From Bailinhaonella thermotolerans (GTDB lineage Bacteria > Actinomycetota > Actinomycetes > Streptosporangiales > Streptosporangiaceae): DNA of 64,000 nt. How positions within the stretch are numbered: the stretch's first letter is position 1; each line of letters starts with the position of its first letter. The DNA is taken from contig NZ_QZEY01000024.1 of the NCBI RefSeq assembly GCF_003594875.1, positions 241 to 64,240 on the forward strand, in the 5' to 3' direction. Positions 23,887 to 32,177 of this stretch are shown piece by piece. The notes below the pieces were generated by a model that searched no databases, was not told where the DNA came from, and worked only from the letters and a program-made list of their open reading frames with translations. The translations under genes were made by a program, and so were the position numbers.

Positions 23887-25076
23887 TGCAGCACCTTCAG
23901 GGGGTTGGTTATGTCGGCGGCGATGAGCAGCAGGCCCAGGCCGAGCAGCAGCACGAACCCGAGCACCGTGACCGGCGCCAGCTTCTGGTAGTCAACGGGT
24001 CCGGGGTCGGGGAGGTTCCGCCGCCTGGCCACGAGGGCCCGGGTGCGCTCGTAGGCGAGCACGGCGAGATGTCCTCCGTCCAACGGCAACAACGGCAGCA
24101 GGTTGAACATGCCCACGAACATGTTCAGCGAGGCCAGGAGCAGCAGCCAGGCGCGGACCCGCGCCTGCCAGGTCTGTCCCAGCTCGCCGAGCTCGCCGGA
24201 GATCTGCGCGGCCCCGACGATGGAGCTCACCTGCCCGCCCGCCGTGTCACCACGTTCGGGCGTGAACAGTTTAGGCAGCGCCGCGGGCAGCGAGGCCAGG
24301 ACCTCCACGATGCCGCCCACCGTCTCGCCGATCATCCGCCCGGCGAAGGCGACGGCCTCGACCGGACCGTAGTACTCGACGCGGCCGGGCGTCTGCCTGG
24401 CCACCACGCCCAGGAACGACCGCTCCCCGTCGGGGGCGCGCACCAGGTCCACCGTGAGGGTCTCGGTGCGGCCGCCGCGCTCGACGACGACGGGCACGCG
24501 GCCCGCGGGGGCGCGCTGGATCGTCTCGGACAGGTGGAACCAGTCGGGGGTGGGCTTACCGGCGAGGGAGACGATCCGGTCGCCGGGGCGCAGGCCCGCC
24601 GCCCGCGCCGGGGAGGGCGGGTCGCCCGGCCCGCACTCGGCCGAGGCGGCGCTCACGCACGGCGAGACCCGCTCGACGACGTTGGTGCCCTTCCCCGCGA
24701 CGGGCCGCCCGAGCACCATCACGACCAGGGCGAACAGCAGGAACGCCAGCACCACGTTGACGATCGAGCCGGACACCAGCACCACGGCCCGCCGCCACCC
24801 GCGCTGCCGGTAGAACGCGCGCGGCCGGTCCGCCTCGGACAGCGGCTCCAGCGGCGTCATCCCGAGGATCTTGACGTAGCCGCCGACGAGGATCCACTTG
24901 AAGCCGTACTCGGTCTCGCCCCGCCGGCACGACCACATGCGGGGGCCGAAGCCGACGAAGAACTCCGTCGCCTTCATCCCGAACCGCCGGGCGAACAGGA
25001 AGTGACCCGCCTCGTGCAGCACCACCGAGATGGTGAGGCCGAGAACGAAGATCAGGACGCCCAGCCAGAAGTTCAT
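23883..25076 (-). CDS. rseP: site-2 intramembrane zinc metalloprotease (RseP/Rip1 type)
   Basis: This 397-residue M50B protease has the zinc motif HEAGH (H21, E22, H25) in the first transmembrane helix and a PDZ domain in the middle ([22 protein letters not shown]). The third metal ligand is in the C-terminal [11 protein letters not shown] segment. At least four membrane spans are evident. Rip1-like proteases cut anti-sigma factors and cell-wall regulators after an initial site-1 cleavage. It is translationally coupled to dxr upstream and ispG downstream by 4-base overlaps, and so is expressed with MEP-pathway enzymes. Co-expression is conserved across the phylum, but the functional link is unclear. 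Confidence 0.95.
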   Translation of the reverse strand: MNFWLGVLIFVLGLTISVVLHEAGHFLFARRFGMKATEFFVGFGPRMWSCRRGETEYGFKWILVGGYVKILGMTPLEPLSEADRPRAFYRQRGWRRAVVLVSGSIVNVVLAFLLFALVVMVLGRPVAGKGTNVVERVSPCVSAASAECGPGDPPSPARAAGLRPGDRIVSLAGKPTPDWFHLSETIQRAPAGRVPVVVERGGRTETLTVDLVRAPDGERSFLGVVARQTPGRVEYYGPVEAVAFAGRMIGETVGGIVEVLASLPAALPKLFTPERGDTAGGQVSSIVGAAQISGELGELGQTWQARVRAWLLLLASLNMFVGMFNLLPLLPLDGGHLAVLAYERTRALVARRRNLPDPGPVDYQKLAPVTVLGFVLLLGLGLLLIAADITNPLKVLQ

Positions 25077-26251
25077 GTCACGAGCTCCCGCGCCCGGGCC
25101 CTGGCCCAGGCGTCGGCGGCGAGCACTTCCTCGACCGTCGCGGCCGGTCCGCGTTCATGCTCCGACACTACGCGCTCCACCGTGTCCACGATCCCGGTGA
25201 ACGGCAGGCGCCCGGCGAGGAAGGCGTCCACGCACTCCTCGTTCGCCGCGTTGTAGACGGCCGGGGCCGTGCCGCCGGCGGCGCCGACCGCGCGGGCCAG
25301 CTCCACGGCGGGGAACGCCACCGGGTCGAGCGGCTCGAAGGTCCACGTGTGGGCCCTGGTCCAGTCCACGGCCGGGGCGGCGTCCGGCACGCGGTCCGGC
25401 CAGCCGAGGGCCAGCGCGATCGGCAGCCGCATGTCGGGCGGGCTGGCCTGGGCGATCGTGGAGCCGTCCACGAACTCCACCATGGAGTGGATCACCGACT
25501 GCGGGTGGACCACCGTGGCGATCTTCTCGAAGGGCAGGTCGAACAGCAGGTGGGCCTCGATCACCTCCAGGCCCTTGTTCACCAGGGTCGCGGAGTTGAT
25601 CGTGATCACCGGCCCCATGGCCCAGGTGGGGTGCGCGAGGGCCTGCTCGGGCGTGACGTGCTCCAGCTCGGCGCGGGGCCGCCCGCGGAAGGGCCCGCCG
25701 CTCGCCGTGACGACGAGGCGCCGCACCGCCTCGGGCCGGTAGCCGCCGGGGCCGGAGCTCCACAGGCACTGGGCCAGCGCCGAGTGCTCGGAGTCCACGG
25801 GGATGAGCTGCCCGGGCTTGGCGCGGCGCTTGACCAGGGGGCCGCCGATGATCAGGGACTCCTTGTTGGCCAGGGCGAGCGTGCGGCCGGCGTCGAGGGC
25901 GGCCAGGGTGGACGTGAGGCCCAGGGCCCCGGTGATCCCGTTGAGCACGATGTCCGCGGGGCCCGCCGCCAGCTCGGCCACGCCCTCCTGCCCGCCGAGC
26001 ACCTTCACGTGGGCGGGGAGCGCGTCGCGGAGGGCGGGCACGGCCGCGGTGTCCGCCACGGCGACCGCCTCCGCTCCGGACTCGGCCGCCTGCCGGGCGA
26101 GGAGGTCCGGGCGGCCGCCGCGGGCCGCCAGCCCGCGCACGCGGAACCGGCCGGGGTTGCGGGCGATGACGTCGAGGGCCTGGGTGCCGATGGATCCGGT
26201 CGAACCGAGGATGACGACGTCGCGCTTGAGATCAGAATCCACGCCGTCCAT
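25073..26251 (-). CDS. dxr: 1-deoxy-D-xylulose 5-phosphate reductoisomerase
   Basis: This 392-residue DXR catalyses the committed MEP-pathway step from DXP to MEP with NADPH and a divalent metal. The NADPH motif is GSTGSIGTQ (16-24). [11 protein letters not shown] and IPVDSEHSA contain the metal and substrate ligands, and TASGGPFRG is the active-site flexible loop. The C-terminal domain ([14 protein letters not shown]) is complete. The ATG at 26251 is used; a GTG four codons in is possible. It is the first gene of the dxr-rseP-ispG operon and overlaps rseP by ATGA. A 255-base divergent region separates it from a secreted protease. Confidence 0.96.
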   Translation of the reverse strand: MDGVDSDLKRDVVILGSTGSIGTQALDVIARNPGRFRVRGLAARGGRPDLLARQAAESGAEAVAVADTAAVPALRDALPAHVKVLGGQEGVAELAAGPADIVLNGITGALGLTSTLAALDAGRTLALANKESLIIGGPLVKRRAKPGQLIPVDSEHSALAQCLWSSGPGGYRPEAVRRLVVTASGGPFRGRPRAELEHVTPEQALAHPTWAMGPVITINSATLVNKGLEVIEAHLLFDLPFEKIATVVHPQSVIHSMVEFVDGSTIAQASPPDMRLPIALALGWPDRVPDAAPAVDWTRAHTWTFEPLDPVAFPAVELARAVGAAGGTAPAVYNAANEECVDAFLAGRLPFTGIVDTVERVVSEHERGPAATVEEVLAADAWARARARELVT

Positions 26252-26426
26252 TGTCCCCGTCCGGAACGGCTCCCGGCACCGGGTGGCGAGGCGAGTGGCG
26301 GGGCTGTTGTGACTTATGTTTATTCTGGTGCGACCTGGCCGTTTCCGGCCAGACCGGGTATCGCGATTTCGCTGGATGCCCGGACTCCTCCCGGTTACGT
26401 TTTCCGGTCAAGGGGCCGAGCTTGAT

Positions 26427-26448
26427 ATTTCCGGAGTTGTCCGGAAAT
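26427..26448. promoter_or_regulatory. 22-bp perfect inverted repeat upstream of secreted protease
   Basis: ATTTCCGGA (26427-26435) and TCCGGAAAT (26440-26448) are perfect 9-bp arms around GTTG. They lie 59 bases before the protease ATG in an unusually AT-rich stretch. The hexamer TTCCGG also appears at 26342 and 26402. This could be an operator or an RNA hairpin in the leader. The rest of the 255-base dxr/protease gap shows a second small hairpin, TGGCCG-TTTC-CGGCCA near 26336. Confidence 0.6.
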
Positions 26449-26506
26449 AAGGCTTGGGCCGTTCCGAGTCGACCGCGCCCCCACGCGCGGTTCTGGGAGG
26501 TATTGC

Positions 26507-27481
26507 ATGTCAATGCTTCGACGTACGGCCACCCTGGCCGCGATCCCCGCCCTGCTGATCGCGGTGGCCGGGGCCGCGCAGGGCTCGACACGGATCGCGC
26601 CGCCCGACCCGGTGGCGACGGTGGCCAGCCACGCCGCCGCCCAGTCGAGCGCCGAGCAGAAGCGCATCGTCTCCTACTGGACGCCGCAGCGCATGAAGTC
26701 CGCGATGCCGCTCACGCTCACCAAGAGCCGTCCGGCAGGCAAGTCCATCCCGCCCTCGGCCGGGGCTCCGGCCGTCGTCGAGCCCATGCGCGCCGACTCC
26801 CCCGGCGAGCCCTGGACCGGCGGCGGCGACGTGGTCAAGACGACGGGCCGCGTCTTCTTCGTCTACCAGGGACGCAACTCCTCCTGCTCGGGCAGCGCCG
26901 TGACCAGCGCCAACAAGAGCACGGTCATCACCGCGGGGCACTGCGTGAAGCTCGGCGGCCAGTTCCACACCAACTGGGTCTTCGTGCCCGCCTACAACGA
27001 CGGCCAGACGCCGTACGGCACGTGGGCCGCGCGCTCCCTGCTCACCACCCCGCAGTGGAACGCCAGCGAGGACATCAACTACGACGTCGGCGCGGCCGTG
27101 GTGAACCCGCTGAACAACCAGCGGCTCACCGACGTGGTCGGCGGCCAGGGCATCGCGTTCAACCAGGCGCGCCGCCAGCAGATGTACGCCTTCGGGTACC
27201 CGGCCGCGGCGCCGTACGACGGGCGGCGGCTCATCTACTGCAGCGGGCGGGCGTTCGACGACTTCCTGCTCTCCCGCGGCATCGGCCTGAACTGCAACAT
27301 GACCGGCGGGTCGAGCGGCGGCCCGTGGTTCCTGAACTTCAGCGAGGCGACCGGGCGCGGCACGCTCAACTCGGTCAACAGCTTCAAGTACAACTTCGCG
27401 AGTTTCTGGATGTTCGGTCCGTATTTCGGCACCGACGCCCAGAACCTCTACAACACGGCGCAGAACTCGGCTCTCACCTGA
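26507..27481 (+). CDS. secreted trypsin-like serine protease
   Basis: This is a 324-residue chymotrypsin-fold peptidase (S1/V8-like). A signal peptide (MSMLRRTATLAAIPALLIAVAG) is followed by a propeptide-like region of about 80 residues. The triad is H145 (TAGHC), D193 (NYDVG) and S270 (GGSSGGPW). Cysteines around C127/C146 and C245/C263 fit two disulfides. GGGAGG lies six bases before the ATG. It is divergent from dxr. A paralogue with the same YDVG, GYPA and GSSGGPW blocks is encoded at 28714-29766, so the pair arose by duplication around the methyltransferase gene. The target proteins are unknown. Confidence 0.92.
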   Translation: MSMLRRTATLAAIPALLIAVAGAAQGSTRIAPPDPVATVASHAAAQSSAEQKRIVSYWTPQRMKSAMPLTLTKSRPAGKSIPPSAGAPAVVEPMRADSPGEPWTGGGDVVKTTGRVFFVYQGRNSSCSGSAVTSANKSTVITAGHCVKLGGQFHTNWVFVPAYNDGQTPYGTWAARSLLTTPQWNASEDINYDVGAAVVNPLNNQRLTDVVGGQGIAFNQARRQQMYAFGYPAAAPYDGRRLIYCSGRAFDDFLLSRGIGLNCNMTGGSSGGPWFLNFSEATGRGTLNSVNSFKYNFASFWMFGPYFGTDAQNLYNTAQNSALT

Positions 27482-27564
27482 GCCCATTTCCATCCCGGCG
27501 CGTGACCCGATCCGCCTGACCGGCCGGCCGCCCGATCGCGGCCCGGCCGGCGCGGAATTCCACG

Positions 27565-28461
27565 TCAGCCGGAATCGGGGACGCGGCCGGATTCCGGGAC
27601 GCCGCCGGTTTGCGGGACGCCGCCGGATTCCGGGACGTATTCGGAGACGTGGAAGGAGGCGGTGACCTCCAGCGGCTCGGGGAGGGCGGCGACGTCCTCC
27701 CCGAGCCGCCCCGGGTCCACGTGCCACGCGCTCGGCCCCATCAGCACGACGGCCGCGACGTCGGCCCGCGCCAGCCGTACCGGGAACTCGGTGAGGCGGC
27801 GGCGGCGCGGGGCGAACCCGCTCAGGGCGGCCGCGGTGCGCGCCTCCTTGCGCTCGTCCACCGAGAGCAGGCCGAGCCGGCCCACCAGCTCACGCAGGTG
27901 CCCCGGGGTCGGGGTCACCACGACCAGCACCCCGCCCGGTCCCAGCACCCGGCGGAACTCCGGCCCGTTGCGCGGCGCGAACACGTTGATCACGGCCGTC
28001 GCCGCCCCGTCGCGGATCGGCAGCGGCCGCCACACGTCCCACACCACCGCGCCCGCGCGCTCGTGCGCCCGCGCCGCCCGCCGCAGGGCGTGCTTGGACA
28101 CGTCCAGGGCCAGCCCCGCCGCCTCGGGCCTGCGGTCCAGCACCTCGGCCAGGTAGTATCCGGTCCCCGCGCCCGCGTCCACGACCAGGCCCGGGCCGTA
28201 CGGCACGGCGTCCGCCACCGCCTCCGCCAGCGGCGCGAAGTGGCCGGCCGACAGGAACGCCTCGCGCGCGCGGACCATCTCGGGGGTGTCGGCGGTGCCG
28301 GTGTGCGGGGCGCCGGTGAGCAGGTTCACGTAGCCCTGGCGCGCGATGTCGAAGCGGTGCCCGTTGACACAGCCGAGCGACCCGCCGCGGGGTTCGAGCC
28401 CGGCCGAGCACACCGGGCAGATCAGGACTCCGACGACGTCACTCAGCACAGCACCCATCAT
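27565..28461 (-). CDS. 23S rRNA (guanine-N1) methyltransferase, RlmA/TlrB type
   Basis: This is a 298-residue SAM-dependent methyltransferase of the RlmA family. The N-terminal zinc finger is CPVC...C...H (VLICPVCSAGLEPR to GHRFDIARQGYVNLL). The SAM loop is VVDAGAGTGYY, and NVFAPRN replaces the catalytic NPPF-like block. Family members methylate G745 or G748 in helix 35 of 23S rRNA; the TlrB/RlmAII branch gives macrolide resistance in producers. The last 24 residues are four six-residue repeats of the form VP-E/Q/D-S/T-G-G/R, encoded by an 18-base tandem repeat. This tail is absent from the family and probably arose by slippage. The start is uncertain: ATG at 28461 or 28458, or GTG at 28449. 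Confidence 0.85.
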   Translation of the reverse strand: MMGAVLSDVVGVLICPVCSAGLEPRGGSLGCVNGHRFDIARQGYVNLLTGAPHTGTADTPEMVRAREAFLSAGHFAPLAEAVADAVPYGPGLVVDAGAGTGYYLAEVLDRRPEAAGLALDVSKHALRRAARAHERAGAVVWDVWRPLPIRDGAATAVINVFAPRNGPEFRRVLGPGGVLVVVTPTPGHLRELVGRLGLLSVDERKEARTAAALSGFAPRRRRLTEFPVRLARADVAAVVLMGPSAWHVDPGRLGEDVAALPEPLEVTASFHVSEYVPESGGVPQTGGVPESGRVPDSG

Positions 28462-28462
28462 C

Positions 28463-28550
28463 GGCCATGATCCCGGCGGGCCGGGCCACCGGCTCCCGCC
28501 GGACCCGGCCATGATCCCGGCGGGCCGGGCCACCGGCTCCCGCCGGACCC
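28463..28550. repeat. 2 x 44-bp perfect tandem repeat
   Basis: Two identical 44-base units (28463-28506 and 28507-28550), each opening GGCCATGATCCCGGCGGG, lie immediately upstream of the methyltransferase start. A third, degraded CGGCCAGGACC series follows. The repeat fills most of the leader or promoter region of that gene. Confidence 0.9.
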
Positions 28551-28695
28551 GGCCAGGACCCGGCCAGGGCCGGGGCACGGCCGGACCAGAGCGGGACCGG
28601 GGCCGGACGGGGCCCGGGAACGCCGTGTCCGCCGGGCCTGACGGGCCCGCACGCACGAGGGAATCACCGAAAGTATCCGCACGGTCGCACCAGGT

Positions 28696-28712
28696 GGACC
28701 AAAATCTGGTCC
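28696..28712 (+). promoter_or_regulatory. inverted repeat abutting a protease start codon
   Basis: GGACCA (28696-28701) and TGGTCC (28707-28712) form perfect arms around AAATC and end two bases before the ATG at 28714. No Shine-Dalgarno sequence is present. It could be an operator at a leaderless start or a hairpin hiding the start codon. Confidence 0.5.
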
Positions 28713-28713
28713 C

Positions 28714-29766
28714 ATGTCCTTGAGCTTCCCTCTCCTCCTCGCGACCCCCCTGATCGGCGGGATGCTCGGCGGCCTCCTCCCGGCCGCGACCCCCTGGCAG
28801 GCCCCCCGCGCCGGCTCCCCCGCCGGCGCCCTCACCGAATCCCTCTCCGCCCCCGCCTCCGCATCCTCCTCCGGGGCCGGTTCCGCGCCGTCCTCCGCGT
28901 CTTCCCCGGCGTCCCCTCCGGCCGAGGTCGTCGAGCACGCCGCCCGCCAGCGCCCCGGCTACTGGACGCCCGAGCGCATGGCCCGGGCCACCCCCCTCGG
29001 GCTCCTGGCCGACACGGTGGACGCCCTGCTCGCCCCGTCCGCCGTCCCCCGCAAGGCCCGGCAGACCCATCGGCCCAGCGCCCGCAGCGCCGGGGCCCGC
29101 TGGCCCTCCGCCGGCAAGGTCGCCCGCACCACCGGGCGGGTCTTCCTCACCATCGACAAGACCGACTTCGTCTGCTCGGCCACGACCGTGCCCAGCGCCA
29201 GCCGCGACCTCGTCGTCACCGCCGGCCACTGCCTGATGGACCCCCTCCTCGGCTGGGCCGAGAACTGGACGTTCGTGCCGGGCTACGACGCCGGGGGCAA
29301 GCCGTACGGCGTCTACACGGCCCGCCGCATGTTCGTCCCCTCCGCCTGGTCCAAGCGCGGCGACGACAGCTACGACGTGGGCATGGCCGCGCTGAACACC
29401 GCCGGCGGGCGGCACGTCGCCGACGCCGTCGGGGTGCAGCGCATCGCGTTCACCTCCCAGCGCGGCCGCCAGGTCTACGCCTTCGGGTATCCCGCCGACC
29501 CTCCGTACGACGGGGGCGAGCTGGTGTACTGCAGCGGGAAGCCCAAGCCCGACCCCCACAAGCAGACGATGGACCACGGCCTGCGCTGCGACATGACGGC
29601 CGGGTCCAGCGGCGGCCCCTGGCTCACCGGCTTCGACCCGCGCACCGGCGAGGGCACCGTCACCTCGGTGAGCAGCTTCAAGTACGGCGACGACATGAAG
29701 ACGATGTACGGCCCGCACTTCGGCCCGCCGATCCGCGCCCTCTACACCAAGGCGTCCCGCGCCTGA
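28714..29766 (+). CDS. secreted trypsin-like serine protease, paralogue
   Basis: This is a 350-residue S1-type protease. A hydrophobic N terminus (LSFPLLLATPLIGGMLGGLL) acts as signal sequence. A low-complexity Ser/Ala/Pro stretch (residues 42-70) and a propeptide containing GYWTPERM follow; the first protease has SYWTPQRM at the same place. The triad is H172 (TAGHC), D221 (SYDVG) and S299 (GSSGGPW). Both paralogues end with a SFKY segment near the C terminus. There is no ribosome site; an inverted repeat touches the ATG. Its stop is followed by a strong hairpin shared with the convergent membrane protein gene. Confidence 0.9.
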   Translation: MSLSFPLLLATPLIGGMLGGLLPAATPWQAPRAGSPAGALTESLSAPASASSSGAGSAPSSASSPASPPAEVVEHAARQRPGYWTPERMARATPLGLLADTVDALLAPSAVPRKARQTHRPSARSAGARWPSAGKVARTTGRVFLTIDKTDFVCSATTVPSASRDLVVTAGHCLMDPLLGWAENWTFVPGYDAGGKPYGVYTARRMFVPSAWSKRGDDSYDVGMAALNTAGGRHVADAVGVQRIAFTSQRGRQVYAFGYPADPPYDGGELVYCSGKPKPDPHKQTMDHGLRCDMTAGSSGGPWLTGFDPRTGEGTVTSVSSFKYGDDMKTMYGPHFGPPIRALYTKASRA

Positions 29767-29802
29767 CGGGCGGGCGAGCCCGGAGTCCGCCCGCCCCGCG
29801 CG

Positions 29803-29829
29803 GGCTCACCCGCCCCCGGCGGGTGAGCC
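29803..29829. terminator. hairpin terminator overlapping a stop codon
   Basis: GGCTCACCCGCC (29803-29814) and GGCGGGTGAGCC (29818-29829) form a perfect 12-bp stem with a CCC loop. The minus-strand gene stops inside the stem (29806-29808), and the plus-strand protease ends 37 bases before it, so it can terminate both convergent genes. Confidence 0.7.
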
Positions 29830-30765
29830 GGCTTCGGCGGGCGGCAGGACCTGCGGCGAGGACGCGCCGCCGATCAGCCGCCGGGGCGTGCCCGAGCCGT
29901 CGGCCGGAAGGGACCAGACCGACCCCGCCCGCTCGTAGGCCACCGTCCGGTCGTCGAGCCAGGCGAGCTGGTCGTCCACGCTCTCGGGCTCGGCCAGCGG
30001 CGTCTCGCGCATGGTCCGCAGGTCCAGGACGTGCACGCGCCACGGCCTGTCCACGTGCCCGGTCGCCTTCTTGAACGCGATCCGGCGGCCGTCCGGGCTG
30101 AGCGACGGGCACTCCACGTTCGAGCGCAGGGGCCGGGCCGTGCGCCGGGCCACGTCGCCCTCGATGAGGTGGGTGCGGCCCCCGGTGGCGGCGGTGGCGT
30201 AGAAGCGGTTCTCGTCGGCGGCGAAGGTCACGCCCCAGACGTTCAGGTCCCGGGCGCGCAGCTCCCTCGGGTAGTTCAGCTTCTCCAGGTCCGGCAGGTA
30301 GGCGCCGGTCCTGGTGTCGAGGATCGAGGTCCGCGTGGAGAAGTCGATGCTCGCGTAGTCGTGGCCGCTGACGAAGACGGTCCAGGCGGCCATCCGCCCG
30401 CCAGGCGAGACGCGCGCCCGGCTCGGCGGCCCGGCCAGCGGGACCCGCCGCACCTCGCGCAGCCCCCGGTCGAGGATCACCGCGTCCAGCCGCGGCATGC
30501 CGTGGTTCTCGACCCGCAGGCACACGGCGGTGCCGGCCGCCGCCGCGAACCGCTCGCACGCGACGCCCGTGACCGTACGGCCGCCGCCGCGCTCGACCGC
30601 GACCCGCCCCGTCCGCTCGTCCACGTGCCACAGGCCGCCGCTGAGCGTGGTCGGAGCCGAGGGCCGCGGCGGGGCCGGGTCGACCGCGCCCCGCCGTACC
30701 AGGACGTAACCGGCGGCGACGGCGGCGAGCAGGACGCCCGCGACGATCAGGGCCAGGTTCCTCAC
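29806..30765 (-). CDS. membrane-anchored beta-propeller-like protein (TolB/WD40-like)
   Basis: This is a 319-residue protein with an N-terminal transmembrane segment (NLALIVAGVLLAAVAAGYVLV) and an exported domain. It contains repeated strand units such as ARVSPGGRMAAWTVF, WGVTFAADENRFYATA, CPSLSPDGRRIAFKK and LAWLDDRTVAYERAGSVWSLP. The SPDG-type motifs are typical of TolB/PD40 propellers. It has no catalytic residues that I can identify and may be a sensor or scaffold at the cell surface. The GTG start overlaps the MFS stop (GTGA), so both are co-translated and the propeller may regulate or assist the transporter. Confidence 0.75.
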   Translation of the reverse strand: MRNLALIVAGVLLAAVAAGYVLVRRGAVDPAPPRPSAPTTLSGGLWHVDERTGRVAVERGGGRTVTGVACERFAAAAGTAVCLRVENHGMPRLDAVILDRGLREVRRVPLAGPPSRARVSPGGRMAAWTVFVSGHDYASIDFSTRTSILDTRTGAYLPDLEKLNYPRELRARDLNVWGVTFAADENRFYATAATGGRTHLIEGDVARRTARPLRSNVECPSLSPDGRRIAFKKATGHVDRPWRVHVLDLRTMRETPLAEPESVDDQLAWLDDRTVAYERAGSVWSLPADGSGTPRRLIGGASSPQVLPPAEAGSPAGGG

Positions 30766-31937
30766 GCGGTCACCCGCCGCGTGAGCAGGGCGGCGGACAC
30801 GGCCACCGCGACGACGAGGCCGCCGGCGGCGGCCCACAGGGCGGCCTCGCGGCTCCAGACGGTCCACAGCAGGCCCACCAGGACCGACGAGGCGAAGCGG
30901 CCGAGGGCCTGGGCGGTCTGCAGCACGGCCAGGCCGCCGGCCCGCGACTCCTCGGCCAGGAGGGGCCCGGCCAGCGCCATGAGCACGCCGTCGGTGGCCG
31001 CGTAGAACACGCCGTGCAGCGCCAGCACCGCCACGAGCAGGGCCGTGCCGGAGACGGGGCCCGCGAGCAGCGCGTAGACCGCCAGCAGGGCCAGGTGCCC
31101 GCCGAGGAACACCCCGACCCGCCCGCGCCGGTCGGCCAGCCGCCCGAACGGCACCGCGAGCAGCAGGAACGCCCCGGCCGTGCCCAACGGGAGCAGCGGG
31201 AACCAGTGCGCCGCGAGCCCGAGCCGCTCCTGGAGCATCAGGTAGACGAACGCGTCGCTGATGGTCACCAGCCCGAGCAGCGCCGCGCACGCGCACGCCG
31301 CCCACACCCGCCGGTCCGACCGCCACGACGCGCGGGCCCGCGGGCGCACGGCCTCCTCCCGCCGGTCTCGCACGGCCGCCGCGAAGACCAGCACCCCGAA
31401 CACGGCCACGCAGCCGCTGACGACGAAGACGGCGTCGTACGCCCCGGGGGCCGCCCACAGCACGGCGAAGGCCACGAGAGGCCCGCAGAACGCGCCCACG
31501 GCGTCCATCGCCCGGTGCACCCCGAACGCCCGTCCCAGCGACTCGGGCCGGCCGCTGGCGGCGATCAGCGCGTCGCGGGGCGCGCTCCGCAGCCCCTTCC
31601 CGACCCGGTCGGCCGCGACGGCCGCGCCCAGCCCCGCCGCCGACCCCCCGGCCAGCAGCAGCGCGGGCTTGGCCAGCGCCGACAGCGCGTACCCGATCCC
31701 CGCGACCAGCTTGCGCCGCCGGCCCCGGTCGGCCAGCCAGCCCCCGCCGAGCCGCACCAGCGCGGTCACCCCGAAGTACAGCCCGTCCAGCACGCCGAAC
31801 TGGAGCGGGGACAGCCCGACCGCCAGCACGAGGTAGAGCGGCAGCACGGCGGTGACCATCTCCGCCGACACGTCGGTGATCAGGCTCACGGTCCCGAGCG
31901 CCAGCACGTTCCCGGCGACGCGCCCGCCCCGCCGCAC
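30762..31937 (-). CDS. MFS transporter
   Basis: This is a major facilitator superfamily carrier of about 391 residues and 12 membrane helices. Landmarks are LGTVSLITDVSAEMVTAVLPLYL in helix 1, the GGWLADRGRRRK loop between helices 2 and 3 (MFS motif A), DRVGKGLRSAPRDALI and the repeated motif A-like GRLADRRGR in the second half. DRVGKGLRSAPRDALIA is characteristic of a small MFS group of unknown substrate. The GTG at 31937 has GGGAGG five bases upstream; longer in-frame starts (ATG at 32003) would add an unconserved N terminus. It overlaps the propeller gene by four bases. Confidence 0.85.
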   Translation of the reverse strand: MRRGGRVAGNVLALGTVSLITDVSAEMVTAVLPLYLVLAVGLSPLQFGVLDGLYFGVTALVRLGGGWLADRGRRRKLVAGIGYALSALAKPALLLAGGSAAGLGAAVAADRVGKGLRSAPRDALIAASGRPESLGRAFGVHRAMDAVGAFCGPLVAFAVLWAAPGAYDAVFVVSGCVAVFGVLVFAAAVRDRREEAVRPRARASWRSDRRVWAACACAALLGLVTISDAFVYLMLQERLGLAAHWFPLLPLGTAGAFLLLAVPFGRLADRRGRVGVFLGGHLALLAVYALLAGPVSGTALLVAVLALHGVFYAATDGVLMALAGPLLAEESRAGGLAVLQTAQALGRFASSVLVGLLWTVWSREAALWAAAGGLVVAVAVSAALLTRRVTA

Positions 31938-32087
31938 GGACGCCTCCCGCCCCACCTCCGCGATGTACACGTGCCCCCCGAATCGCCCCGGATACCGCGC
32001 CATCATCCCAAACCACCGCCACGCCCCGGCCGGGTCCCGGGCGGAGCCGCGGCACGCACCGCCGTACGGCGGCCCGCGCGGACGGGA

Positions 32088-32135
32088 CCGGACATGGACG
32101 GGGCCGGACATGGAGGGGGCCGGACATGGAGGGGG
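32088..32135. repeat. 3 x 16-bp tandem repeat
   Basis: Three copies of CCGGACATGGA(C/G)GGGG follow each other between the aldehyde dehydrogenase stop and the MFS start, both on the minus strand. Confidence 0.8.
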
Positions 32136-32162
32136 GCGGCCCGCCGCACGGCGGACCGCCCC
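32133..32162 (-). terminator. hairpin terminator after aldehyde dehydrogenase gene
   Basis: GGGGCGG (32133-32139) and CCGCCCC (32156-32162) pair, with CCGCCG/CGGCGG extending the stem inward. It lies 16 bases beyond the aldehyde dehydrogenase stop. Confidence 0.6.
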
Positions 32163-32177
32163 CCTCGCGCCCGGCGC

